Below are positions 11,780 to 23,085 of a stretch of 64,000 nt of DNA, in pieces. The DNA comes from Cristatella mucedo (Eukaryota; Bryozoa; Phylactolaemata; Cristatellidae), in contig WPIO01000005.1 of the NCBI GenBank assembly GCA_009760855.2, positions 4,820,001 to 4,884,000 on the forward strand, written 5' to 3'. Under the pieces are notes generated by a model that worked only from the letters and a program-made list of their open reading frames with translations, was not told the origin of the DNA and did no database searches. Position numbers and translations under genes: made by a program. Every line of letters starts with the position of its first letter. Within the stretch, counting starts at the first letter, position 1.

Positions 11780-14580
11780 GGGCTTGCCTCAGGCCGAGTT
11801 CAAGCAATTACCTCAATCCACTGCAATCCACCGAAATCCACTCTAATTAGGCTAGCAACGACCAGACGTAAGCTCATGTTCTTCACTGATATTGTAGTAC
11901 ACATTCAAATTAATCTGTCCACACAATTTCATGTCGCTGCCCGCACGGCCACTTATGCAAATGAGCTTTGGCGCCGGACCCCTGTACCTCAATCCACCAC
12001 AATCCACTGAAATCCATTCTAGTTCTCGTCAAATACCCAAATCTGCTGCGAATAGCTCCAAAAAGTCTGGAATATCAAACTTCACTACACGCTTAATGTA
12101 CCCAGAAAATTTCTCGTAATTACGCTCAAGCGTTTCACGAAGTCTACTGAAATAAGATTGCAGTGGTCCAGGCCAATACCGATATGTACCACAATCTACT
12201 GCAATCCACTGCATTCCACCATACCACGCAAGAATTCCTGATCGAAAAGCTCCTTTTTTGATTGCATATGGTAGAACACACGGCGACAATTGCATTAAAA
12301 AGTTTCACTGGCATTGGCACGGCCGTTCTCGTGCAATGCCCTGCATTCGACTGCTGTAGCCCGGGCCCATACCTCAATCTACAAAATCCACCACATAAAA
12401 AATCGAAATATATTGCGCCGAGCTCCAGTTTTTATTGCATATTAAAATGCACCATGCTGTGTGCACAGCCAAGTAAAATAAAAAAAAGTGTGCAACCTCG
12501 CACTGTGGCAATTGGCGGCAATCGCTTGAAATGACCTGGAAAACTACCACAATCCATTCTATTCCACTGCAATCATCCTCAGATCATCCTCAAATCGCCA
12601 TCGCGAAGCTCTAATTGACATTGCATATAGGAATAGACTCAGTTCAAAGTGAATTCGCAAAACTCGCTCCATTGTGCACACGCATTCTCATGCAATGAAT
12701 TGCAACCGACTGCAACGACCCGGTCCCATACCCCAATCCACCTCAATCCGCCGAAATTTGCTGCAATCTGCTACGCGGCGACCAGAACGCGTACACTAGA
12801 AGCTCTAATTATGATTGCACGCAGCTCTACTCTTCGTTTATTGTGTACTGCATAACTTCACTGTAATTGCCTCGGCCATTCTGCTGCAATGCACTGCAAT
12901 CGACTGTAGCTGCCCGGGTCAGTACATCAATATACCACAACCCGCCGAAAACCAAAATACGTACACTTTAAGCTCGAATAGTGGTTGCAAGTTGCTCTAA
13001 TTTTTTGTTATTGTGTAATCCCACAATTTCACTACAATCGCCTCAATCATTCTGCAGCAATGCCACTGCAATTGACTGCAATAGCCAGGGTCAATATCTC
13101 AATTTACAGCAGTCTGATGCAAAATGCCCTGAAATCGGTTTGGCAATGCTTCAATTTTTAATGCGTGTTACAAAGCACACTGGTTAAATTCAACCACATC
13201 ATTTTAAGCAGTTGCAATAATACAATCTCGGCCAATGCATGCCAATTTACGGCAACCGCTCGGCTCGAAGCAGCAAGCCACTACAATCCTTGGCAAGTTG
13301 ACACTAAATTGGCTGCACAAAGTGCCGATTGTCATCGCATTCCACATTTCTTTGTGCTAAACGTAAAATCGTAGGACTTTCAAGCTATTTTGCACCTTAA
13401 CTTTCAGCAATACACGGCAATTGACAGCAATGGCAGGGACCAATACCGAAATCCGTGGTAAATCGGTTAGAAATCGGCTGCACCAAGCTCCAATTCTCAT
13501 TCCACGTAACATCTCATTGTGTGCACACATACTTTCAACCAGCTCTGACCTTTCAATCGTAGGCAATGTATGGCAACAGACGGCAATAGCCCGGGCGAAT
13601 ACGGCAGGCCATTATGGTCCATCGCAAATCACTGGAAAGTGACAGGGCCAAGATCAAATAAATCTTACCTGTCACATCCCACTATGTTGAAAGTGCAATC
13701 AAATTCTTTCAACCAATCGCACACGTAAAATCGCGAGCAATGAACGGCAATCGACGGCAATGTCCTTGGCCAATACCCCAATTCCCGGCGAATTGAAGAG
13801 AAATTGGCAGAGCTGAAGCCTCAATTGTCATTACATATAATATTCCGCTGCGTCCAAAGTAAAACCGTGGAACTTTCAATTTTTTGTTTTTAAACTGCCA
13901 GCAATGCACTGCAATCACCAGCAATGGTAGGGGCCGATAGCGAAATCCATGGAAAATTTCCAAGATTGGCTGCAATAAACTCAAGTCTCATTTCACGTAA
14001 CATGTACCTGTGTGCACGCATAATAATCACCCACGGTAAGCGTTCAATCGATGGCAACCACGGCAATCGACGGCAATGGCCCGAGGAAATACGCCAATCC
14101 ATAACGGACACTTACAAATGGACCGACAGTTGCTGTAGGAAGCTCGCACTTTTCTTGCGTATTGCACTACACTGCATTAAAAGTGCAGCCACATCCTTTT
14201 ATGCAATCGACAAAGGCACAATCGATGGCAATGCACGGCAATGGCCCGGTCTCTGCAGCAATCTGGTTCACATTTTCTGGAAATTGGCTGTTTGAATTTG
14301 TAATTATCCAACTAGATAACTCTCACTGTGTGGGCACACATGCCATCCTTTTTTGCGTTCAACCTTAGGCAATCCATGGCAATCGACGGCAATTGCCAGA
14401 GACAATACAGCAATCTATGATTGTCTGTTAGAATTACAAACAAAGCTGGTGGGAGAAGATCACATTTTTCTTGCTTAATAGTGATGTATTAATAGTGCAA
14501 CCACATCCTATCAACCAATCTTGAACGTACATTCGTGGCCAATGTGCTGCAATCAACCGGAACGGCCTGAGTAAATATTG
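11780..14580. repeat. Degenerate tandem satellite, period about 165 bp
   Basis: Cores of the form GCAATGnACGGCAATCGACGGCAATGGCC recur at roughly 12332, 12509, 12692, 12884, 13056, 13230, 13407, 13562, 13736, 13901, 14052, 14226, 14368 and 14538, i.e. every 142-193 bp. Each core is usually followed by CCAATACC-like sequence and later by a CTCTAATT/CAATTNTCATT block before a CACGTAAC or TGCATAT block. Earlier units (11.8-12.3 kb) favour CAATCCACTGCAATCC and later ones GGCAATCGACGGCAAT. No open reading frame is maintained. The units are strongly diverged, so this is an old array. Confidence 0.75.
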
Positions 14581-14839
14581 TGACTGATTGAAGTAATTAT
14601 AATTCGTCTACGTAACCCGATTGCTATCCAGATAATGTTAGGTGGATACAACCCTACTCAGTGACGGAGCAAGGATTTTAAACTAGAGTGAGACTTGCAA
14701 AACGTTTTTGCCGGGCCATGACCCACAAGATTTTCAAGTGGGCAGGATTAGACCTGCAATTAATTAAATAACTGGAGTAAAAAATCAGAGAGTTTACTCG
14801 ACAAGAACTTGGCAATTGCTCATTGAGTGGTATTATTAC

Positions 14840-14975
14840 ATAATTAATTTGTATAGCGCCCTAAAAGAACTTAATCTCTGTTCAGGCGTTTCATATAATC
14901 CACGAGGCCCGAGCCCACAACCCAGGCCAGATCTGTGTCGGGGCGACCGTCTCAATCACTGGGCTAAACCATAAT
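14840..14975 (-). mobile_element. tRNA-derived SINE with an L2-type 3' tail
   Basis: On the minus strand it has an A-box-like TTTAGCCCAGTGATTGAGAC, a B-box-like GTTGTGGGCTCGGGCC, and then a tail CGCCTGAACAGAGATTAAGT followed by TCTTTTAGGGCGCTATACAA. The tail has the same nested hairpin as the family A LINE 3' end. Confidence 0.75.
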
Positions 14976-15949
14976 TTCTCCGTTGGCAACGGTCGATGGG
15001 CAAAGAAAAACAGAGCGGCCAGGCCGCTGCCTCACAGTAGGGTGGGAAAATGCCCCCGGCCGCTGCCTGGCTCTTCCACTGACCCTGCTGCTTTTGGACC
15101 CGGCGATAGCATGGATACTGCTAGTCATAGATATCGATTGTCATATTATAGTTACTTGCTGCATAAAAGAGCTTATTCCTTGGGTCCCAGCCAAAGGGCA
15201 GATCAGAATAAGCGTGACATTTATCATCAAGTCCTGCATAAAAAACAGTAAACAAAATTACATCTCTAGTGAATTACCCGTCATACTACAATTCTCATGT
15301 GATCAAAATGTGCATACTTGGTGCAAGAGAAGTTTTAGTGTAACATCATGCAGTCATCAAGACTTGAATAAGGGTCTTGATATTTTTTATGACATACCTG
15401 GGAGTTAAATCGGCCAATAGAAATTGCAACTCTAGTATGAGATTTCTTGACACACTCATACCCAAGAAAAAGCTCCTCAGCTTCATAAAATACGGTACTA
15501 AGACCACTTGCCTAAGACGATTTTAATGGTATTTTACAAAATGACAGATAAATGTCCGCATCGAAGTGAGGAATACCTGCTAGTGGTCACAGCTATACAT
15601 TGTTATAATCGTGGCTGCATACTCGCGTAATATTGTCACAATTAATAGTCAATGCATGCCCTAATGACTTCATTGTATATGGGTGTCTTGAAGCTACGAA
15701 GCTCGCTTTCGTCTCGGCCTAGTAAAACATCTCAGGGTGGCGAATTCTGGTAACCCGATACGTAGAGCCGTTTGGCCAAAACTCTCGAGTTCATGTGCTG
15801 CTGCTATCAGCAAGTTTAGGTATTTACATCGACCACCTCCCTAAGATAGCCGCTCTGCGAATTAGTCGGCTACTGATGCACCAAAGTGATGGTGCATGCG
15901 GATTAGCACTAATTAGCAACACGATCTTCTAAAAGAATCAATGATCTAT

Positions 15950-16075
15950 TATTCAAGATATGATATTTTATATAAGATAAGATGTTATAAGAGATAATAT
16001 ATAAAATAATATATAAGATAAGATATTTTATATAAGATATTTATCTATGATGATCTATTATATAAGAATCTAGTA
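15950..16075. repeat. AT-rich direct repeats (ATAAGATATTTTATATAAGAT type)
   Basis: Variants of GATAAGATATTTTATATAA recur three to four times in about 120 bp, with local dyad symmetry. It looks like a slippage-generated low-complexity patch. Confidence 0.6.
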
Positions 16076-16604
16076 CTAGTCTACTCTTTACTCAACTCGA
16101 GCTCACGAGAGCAACGATCAAGTCTAGTGAGTGCTAATCCTTTCACTCTCTTAATCAATTGAAAGTCCGACTTATTCGAAGAGATAGCTGTGCTATTCGT
16201 ATAATTAGTAAATCGCAATGTCAAGGGTCTTTTCGAGCTGTTATGGTGTTATCTGTCACGCCTTAGCAAGTTACTTTAGATTTTGACTCCTCATTCACAA
16301 TGCAGCCTATCCAGTCGTAAAGTGTTCAAGTCACGCCTTGCTGGTCACGCTCGACGTGGTTCTCGTCCAAGTCAAATTGTATTGCTAGAGAATTAATATG
16401 ACTCAGAATAGTAACGCTTGATCAAAACATTGCCGTTTCTGTCTTTGGGTTGCTGCACGGTGTCCTTTAGTTGAGTTAAAACTCTTTTCCAAGTTTTAAT
16501 ATCCACTTTTTTCCAGAGTGAGGGGAGACGGCTGCCAATCTGACGACATTGATGTGACGCCGGATCGGAATGAAAAGACATTAAATTAAAATGAAAGACA
16601 AATT

Positions 16605-16710
16605 CAGGTTTGGCTGATTTAACAGCCTCATTTTTTTAGCCGCAGATAAATAGCCCTCCGATTACCACTGCCTGGCTATAAAGCACAAAGGACGAGGCAG
16701 TGAGTAGATA
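16605..16710 (-). mobile_element. Second-family SINE fragment
   Basis: On the minus strand the 3' part reads TTATCTGCGGCTAAAAAAAT then GAGGCTGTTAAA, matching the 3' end of the insertion at 10320-10488. The tRNA-like head is weak. Confidence 0.4.
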
Positions 16711-18619
16711 GCTGCTATAGCGTTCAGTACTGGTGTCATCATTCAGTGCTTATTCTTGGGTTAAAAGCGGTTGCTATAACACCCTACCTTGTTTACTCGG
16801 CTCGGATCGTATGGAATGACGAGGCTAGTGATGTCACGTCCTTACCGTAGCTTCGGCACGTACCTCAGAGAAACGAACCAGTGAAATTACCAAGAAATTG
16901 ACATATGCACACTGAGAAAGATTATTTGGTTACAAAGTAGGAGCGCTAAACTCCCATGGCGATCGGCCCAAATGATCGCAACGTCTGGTCAGGATGATGC
17001 CCTGTGAGCAGAAGCCTTATTGGTCGGCAGATGATGTTATAACGCAGCATAACGGCTTCTGCATTGGTATAAAACTAGGCAACACACGCAGCTCTCCTAG
17101 CATTACTAGTATCAGACGACTCGCGACCAATTCTGGTGGCGAATCTGAGCCTATGAATCATGGCTAGAAATTAGTAGGTGCAGCTCGAATACACTCGACT
17201 ATGCCGACCGTGGAAGAACGAGGTAGCAACGAGAGCACCTATAGCTTAACATTGCAAGTGCAAATCCGTAGCTTAAAGAAGTCTTCATGACATCGATAAA
17301 GGCTTAGAGGCATTCATCAACTGCAGTGAAGTGCACAAACTCTCGTACGGCTCGAAGTCTAGAGCTCTACATAGCTCAACCCCTGGAGCGCCAGTGATAG
17401 AGCCCGTTACAAGGCGACTAGAGACCGATTTCCTATTCCAAGGCTCCAGCTTGTATGCTACCTAGGCCATAAATTAACGCATAATACGTTCTTAGCCACT
17501 ATATTCAGAAACAGTAAGCAATGAATATCTGCTATAATCTGGTTGATTTAGCTCGCAGCTGTTCCAATGTAGCGTCCAATGAAGCAAAAAATAACCTGTT
17601 CATGGCATGTAGCAATCCGAAACACTGGATTGCATTCGAAAAATGGAAAATTCTTTTTACGCATCCAAAAATAGAGGCGAGCAGGTGAGTTGCTTGCTGG
17701 CTTTCTCACCGAGAGTAGTTCGCGACTAATTTTTCTTGAAATTTTGGTGTACTACATCAGCCAGGTTATGACTGAGGAGACATTGCTTGTGATTCAAGAA
17801 TTATAATTATCATGAGCCGGTTACAATTTAATCTATGGATGTGCTCCAAAAATAAATTATATGCTTTGGGCATCGAACTGTTCGCTGGGTGTGTCCAGCA
17901 CTGGGCACCTGTATCCCACTGCGACTGGCAAGTGGACTCGCCTATGCTAAGGACATCGACGTGTTGCCGAAAGGTACGGGTGGTCTTCGTTGCAGCCGCA
18001 TTCCGCTACCATCGGTATGCTTCTACGTATTAGTGTGGCATCTACAAACTGCTAGCCGTGATTCAAGGTTTAGGCTTCAACGGTATTTTTTGCTCATCAG
18101 TAGTTAATAGCACCGTTAGGAATGCCGTATTTGTGGCATAAGGATATTAGTGTAAAACCTACTACAGCACATCATTTAGTGTCGGAAGTTTCGGATAGCT
18201 GATGGGGGATACTAAACGGTCGTCATGGGCTTGTAAAATAGCCCTTGACTATCTTGGTGGGTATTTTACCCTAAACACGAGTTAAACACTTGCTGGATTA
18301 TGGCATGCTACTGATCGCAGTATATAGTGCCTTAAAGCTGACGCACCTGCCTGCTCAGCCGAACTTGGGCAATCGGGAAAATTACCAGCTGAACTTTGGT
18401 GAATTTTGGTGCCGTGCTTTAAAAAACTAGGTGAATTGATGAGAAGCATTATTCTGACCTTGAGCAGATTCTGAATCATGGATTAGCAAAATCATTTCGA
18501 AAACTGTACTAGCACTTGAACAGCAGTTATTTCTGCACATTGATGCGCTTTGATCAGGTTACGGTTGCCCTGCTACGAGGTTTGAACTTTCATTACACCT
18601 TCTACCCTACTGACAATGA

Positions 18620-18910
18620 AGTTCAATAACGTCACCTAGATCACAGCAAGGATCACTAGGTATGATGCTGCCCTGAGTAGGAGATGAATGATTGACAAAA
18701 TTATGTTATGATTTTGCCTTTTGCAATAGCCACTGTATAATTTTTAGGCTAGACCAGAGCTGATGCCCAGTACTCCTTGTTAGTATAACGTCTACAGTAA
18801 TCCGTAGGGCCTTTAGTGTGAGGCGTATAGCTTGCTTAGTCAAAGGAGCTAGCTGATAGAAGACATCGGCATCGTATTGCATCGTGTCATTTTGCAGCAT
18901 TCCACTCGTT
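18620..18910 (-). mobile_element. L2-like LINE fragment (linker/RT start)
   Basis: The segment with ATCACAGCAAGGATCACTAG, then GGAGATGAATGATTGACAAA and a TTAGTCAAAGGAGCTAGCTG stretch matches the family A region at 9.4-9.7 kb in the same orientation. It is strongly decayed. Confidence 0.5.
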
Positions 18911-19179
18911 GGGGCAGCTCTGATCGAGGATTGAGCTGAAGAGATGAGGGTTAGATTTTATTCGAGCAAATAAATGTTTTTATTCCTCAATGTTTCGTGA
19001 TTCACAAGTGATTTTTGATACAGATGGATATATGTACTGCAGATAAAATCAGATCCAAAGGGACAAATCACACAACACACAACACCTGAGGGGGACAATT
19101 AGTAAAATTGTGCAGCCATTATTACGAGTGAAAGCATAAGCATGCGCCACAAGATAAAAAATGAGCCAATAATAACAAT

Positions 19180-19262
19180 AATTATAAATTTGTATAGCGC
19201 CCTCAGAGAACTGAATCTCTCGAGGCACTTCACAGATGCTGCATAAAAAACAGTAAGGGAAA
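19180..19262 (-). mobile_element. Isolated L2-type 3' tail
   Basis: It reads TTTGTATAGCGCCCTCAGAG then AACTGAATCTCTCGAGGCAC, the reverse complement of the shared LINE/SINE terminal hairpin, with an AT-rich tail beside it. It is too short to tell LINE from SINE. Confidence 0.6.
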
Positions 19263-20585
19263 TATGGCACGTAGTAATATTTTAGAGTAAAATAAATGTT
19301 ACAAACAACCAATATGAAAAAGATACGACTTTTTGATCGCATAAACGAAATAATAAATCTGAAAAATCCTACATAGAGCAGTTTTGGTAACCGGGGGATG
19401 ATTCATAACTGCCACCACTCGCAGGTAAAGGTAGGTTGACTTAATACATAAAATTCAAAGGACTGTTTCGAAGGGAATGCGAAGGCTTTCCATTTGGCAA
19501 GGAGCAAGTGACGATGGCTACTTATGCACAAGTTTTGATTGACCTTGGTGCATGGAAGAAAGAGTAAACTGTCGTGATGGTAACGATTAAATAGATCAGC
19601 GATTTAATTTCAGCCAGGCCTCATGATTGCAAAAAAAGTTAAGATCTGAAAGAATTACCTTTTTTAAATGAGGCTTCTTGCTTATTGAATTCGTACTCCA
19701 CTGGTACATTGGAATATTTCTGCTTAGGATACAGTGGGCTATACGGATAATAAATTAGCCATTCACTGCATTGCTTGAGGGGGAGCTTGAAGCAGTGCGA
19801 AAGATTCTGAAGATTGAGAGGCCCTTTCCCTCCGCTCCAGTATGTCTAGGCTTCCACGGAACTTACCCAGTTCAAGATCCCTGATCAAAGCAGCGACGTC
19901 TGGGAGTGTATGAATGGCAAAAGCAAAATAACAGACATAAGCAGTAATACATATTACATAAATAGGACGGTCACTCAGAGCCGTTGAAGCAGCGACGGCA
20001 GATGTCTAAGGCTAGAGGCACTGGCCTACAGAATGTCGGGCACAAACTACATACATTTACATGCCCATGCTCAAATAGTTTCTCAATCTACTCCATATTT
20101 TGCTGTTCGCGACTGCCCACACAAATTAAAAACCCGCAATTGATCAAAACAAGTATATACATGGAACCATTAACAAGACATAAACTACATTAGTTCCCTT
20201 ATTTGTCCTTCGCTTGAACTTCGACTTCCTTCAAACTCTTCACCTGCCTGAAAACGCCAACCTGGCTGGTTGAACTGGGTTCGATACACCCCACCCCTCT
20301 TAATTTGAACTAAGCAATGTCGACCGTACCAATCCAGGTCCTCGTGCTTCTTGGCTGCAAAGGCCATATTGAAGAACGCATTGAGAGACTACGAAATTAG
20401 TTTCGAAATGAGAGCACACAATACAAAGTCGATATTTCGCACTCGGTGGGAAATCCTATCTCAGCACTGAATGGCGTATAGACTGATAGCAGTCCTTACC
20501 TATAGCATCTCAGAGCCACTCAATCGAATCTAGACAGTCGTACAGTCGGCAGTTTGCATTTGGCTGAACCTCACACTAAATAACT
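19263..20585. other. No gene recognised
   Basis: Unique-looking AT-rich sequence without supported exons, RNA genes or clear repeat families. Confidence 0.4.
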
Positions 20586-20589
20586 GATG

Positions 20590-20742
20590 CCTAACCATGC
20601 TATTCTTGTTGTTTATCGAGCATGCTACCATCAACCATCTGATCGTGTTTCCTTTGCAGCAAATGTAAAGCGCCTAGAAAGAGATTGAGTTCTCTGAGGC
20701 GCTTTATCAAGTGTGATATTATCATTATTATTGTTAATAATT
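20590..20742 (+). mobile_element. L2-like LINE (family A), 3' end only
   Basis: It has a fragment of the 3' UTR, then TGTAAAGCGCCTAGAAAGAG, ATTGAGTTCTCTGAGGCGCT and an ATT-rich tail. It is a well preserved example of the terminal double hairpin. Confidence 0.8.
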
Positions 20743-20823
20743 ATGCAGCCACCCCACCCCATCAATGGCCACCTCTAATTTCCTCTAGTATTACAGATTG
20801 AGGTACGGGCTGTTGGCACTGCA

Positions 20824-21257
20824 TGTAGGACATTCCCCCCCCCCCTGGTGGACCTAGGACATTTCCCCACGGACATCCCCCCAGGGTAGGACATTTGCCC
20901 CCCATGCTAATGAATGTATAACTAAGAATACATATATATACATATATATATATATATATTTATTTATTTATTTATTTATACATACATGATCAAATGAAGT
21001 TCATGCTGTATTGAAATAAAACCAACTCATTATAATTGGACGTTTTGTTAATTCAGTATGACATATTCACTGGTTGGCTTTGCACTACACAGTCCATTTG
21101 AGTAGTCAAATGACAAAAACTGTATCTTGATATTTTGCTCAATGAACTACTGATAGGCCATTCAGGTCAATCGCGTAAACCCTAAACACGGGAAATGTCC
21201 TACCCGAGGGGGAAATGCACGGGGGGGGAATGTCCGGGATGTCTGGGGGAATGTCCC
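20824..21257 (+). mobile_element. MITE-like element, copy 1, with GGACATTCCCC-rich terminal inverted repeats
   Basis: The left end carries four GGACATNNCCCC motifs (near 20827, 20855, 20871, 20886). The right end carries the inverted form GGGAAATGTCCTACCC ... GGGGGAATGTCC (21190-21257). Between them is about 270 bp of AT-rich sequence with a (TA)n(TTTA)n microsatellite (20930-20985). There is no coding capacity. The internal sequence is repeated in reverse orientation in copy 2. The transposase superfamily is not identifiable, and target-site duplications are not clear. Confidence 0.6.
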
Positions 21258-21476
21258 TTCATCATGGCCGCTGCTTAGGTCAGTGCTCACCAGCCTTGCC
21301 GTCGCCCTTGAGACTTGATTAGGTCAAGGTCGAAGCCTTAACACGGTCTCTGACCCATGAAGGAGGGCTGGTGTAGGTTGTACAGCCACGTCGCACCACT
21401 GCAGCTGAATCTGAGGAGGAAACTTTAGCCGTCACCTGGTCTTTTCCATTGCCTTTGTCAGAGTGAGCTCAAACGA

Positions 21477-21775
21477 TGGACGGACATCCCCCCCCCCGAC
21501 ATACCTCCCTGGGGTAGGACATTCCCCTTCATTCAGAGTTTAGGATTTTAGGGTGCACATGATTGATCTGATTGGTCTACCAGTAGTTCATTGAGCAAAA
21601 CATCAGTGTACAGTTTTTTGTGATTAAACTACTCAAATGGACTGTGGAGTGCAAGGTCAACCTGTGAAAACTGCATATGGATACACAAAACGTCCAATTA
21701 TACCTAGGTAATTTTATTTCAATAGAGCGTGTACTTCATTTGATCATACATAAATATATGTGTGAGTGCCTCTGT

Positions 21776-21862
<87 letters not shown>

Positions 21863-22060
21863 TGTGTGAGAGTGTGTGTGTGTGTGTGTGTGTCTGTATC
21901 TGTATTCTTAGTTACACATTCATCAATATATGGGGAAATGTCCATTCTCCTGGAGGGGGAATGTCGGGGCAGGAAATGTGCCAGGGTCCACCAGGGGGAA
22001 TGTCGGGAGGGAATGTCCGGGGGGGAAGTCCGGGGGAACATAAGGGGGAAATGTCCTACA
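21477..22060 (-). mobile_element. MITE-like element, copy 2, inverted relative to copy 1
   Basis: The internal part (about 21545-21770) is the reverse complement of copy 1: both share ATTTGAGTAGT, TTTGCTCAATGAACTACTG, ATAATTGGACGTTTTG and TTGATCAT-type words. The ends are again built from repeated GGACATNCCCC / GGGGAATGTCC motifs, with more of them on the right side (21935-22060). At the site of the copy 1 microsatellite this copy has a long (GT)n. The two copies and the 220 bp between them could also be one fold-back element. Confidence 0.6.
21773..21896. repeat. (GT)n microsatellite inside MITE-like copy 2
   Basis: About 120 bases of near-perfect GT dinucleotide, broken by a few A and C bases near 21860-21870. 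Translations of it are only runs of alternating residues. Confidence 0.95.
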
Positions 22061-22605
22061 TTCGGCAGCCATTCACGTCCCTCACCCCCAGCAGCTGCTT
22101 GATTCATAAGCTCAATGCAGTTGGGCTTAGCAGCTAATAATATGGCACGGTCATGTGTTTGCCCGAATCTGAGGCACATGTCAGCCTAGTTGCACAACAG
22201 AAGCTCCTTCGTGCATACAGATACTCAGAAGCCCACCAGCTGCAGTCTGATGGATACCCAGACGCAAAATGACAACGGCCGGAGCCGAAACCACCCATCA
22301 TGACGCTCAAGATCTGCTACCATTTTTGGCGCTTCTTTTCCTTTTCGTAAAATTTTATTTATCCTGTGGTGAGGTTTGCCACACTTTAAGCTACAGTGAT
22401 CGGACCCCACAGTGTTACGTCTCTGGAATCAGCAGGTGACGGTTAGGATAGAGGTTTGACTGCATGAATACTGACACTGTAGCTTATCTTTGCTGCTGGC
22501 TCATCTATGAACTGATTGAAACATGATAGCACGACTGATTGTACCACGACAGCTTCATGCCAGTATATCATACTATATACTCATTTAGCTACATCAAATA
22601 TGTGT

Positions 22606-22678
22606 GGGGGTGTAGCTCAAATGGTAGAGCGCTCGCTTAGCATGCGAGAGGCACCGGGATCGATACCCGGCATCTCCA
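22606..22678 (+). tRNA. tRNA-Ala (anticodon AGC)
   Basis: This 73-base sequence folds as a full cloverleaf. The acceptor stem is GGGGGTG / CATCTCC with two G-U pairs. The D arm follows TAGCTCAAATGGTAGAGC. The anticodon stem CTCGC/GCGAG encloses TTAGCAT with anticodon AGC, and the T arm is CCGGG-ATCGATA-CCCGG. The discriminator is A; CCA is not encoded, as is normal in eukaryotic nuclei. The A at the first T-loop position (GGGATCGATACCC) is common in animal tRNA-Ala. Internal A and B boxes are intact and a TTTTT Pol III terminator follows at 22682-22686, so the gene looks functional. It supplies alanine to GCU (and, with inosine, GCC) codons. Confidence 0.95.
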
Positions 22679-22681
22679 AAC

Positions 22682-22686
22682 TTTTT
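22682..22686 (+). terminator. Pol III T-run after tRNA-Ala
   Basis: Five consecutive T residues lie four bases after the discriminator base, the usual RNA polymerase III stop. Confidence 0.8.
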
Positions 22687-22944
22687 AGGTCTTTCCAGCA
22701 GCTAAGGTAACAACAGTGCTCAGTTATTCAGGCTCAATGAGAAACTATACTACAATTTAAATAGAGTTGTTATCACAGCGGATCGTCTGGAGCACTGCAA
22801 AGACTAAACTAAATGAACTCATCTCAAAGCAGTTACTTATCATAATAATAATACACGAGATAATGCGACCTTGGATACTCAGTCATTGTCTATAGATTCT
22901 TTACATTTGCAGCCAAGGAGAAACGATTGAATGTGAATGGTCAG

Positions 22945-23085
22945 AGGTATGATGCTTAATAAACTCGCCTGATCAAGATCTGGCTGAGGTAATGGGCTAG
23001 AGCCCCAAGGCATATATGTGAAGCACCTGAATAGAGATTAAGTTCTCTTGTGGTGCTATACAAATTAATCATATTTTGTGTATTT
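22945..23085 (+). mobile_element. tRNA-derived SINE with an L2-type tail
   Basis: The 3' half is clear: GCTAGAGCCCCAAGGCATAT, GAAGCACCTGAATAGAGATT, AAGTTCTCTTGTGGTGCTAT and ACAAATTAATCATAT. The tRNA-like head is decayed. Confidence 0.6.

Larger units (their letters stand above)
14976..18615. other. No gene recognised; AT-rich repeats
   Basis: No supported exon. The stretch contains a local AT-rich direct repeat (15950-16075) and a second-family SINE fragment (16605-16710). Open frames such as 14983-15408 (plus) have no ATG start of their own, no splice support and no motif. Confidence 0.4.

Noticed and set aside
11780-14580. CRISPR-like array
   Set aside because: The units are about 165 bp, diverged along their whole length and have no short exact repeats with unique spacers; the genome is eukaryotic.
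14983-15408. 141-codon open frame on the plus strand
   Set aside because: It has a TTG start, lies beside a SINE, and has no motif or splice support.
21736-22179. His-Thr repeat open frame over the (GT)n tract
   Set aside because: It is a translation of a microsatellite; the flanking parts are MITE-like ends.
22516-22710. Small open frame reading through the tRNA gene
   Set aside because: It is a shadow of the tRNA-Ala sequence.
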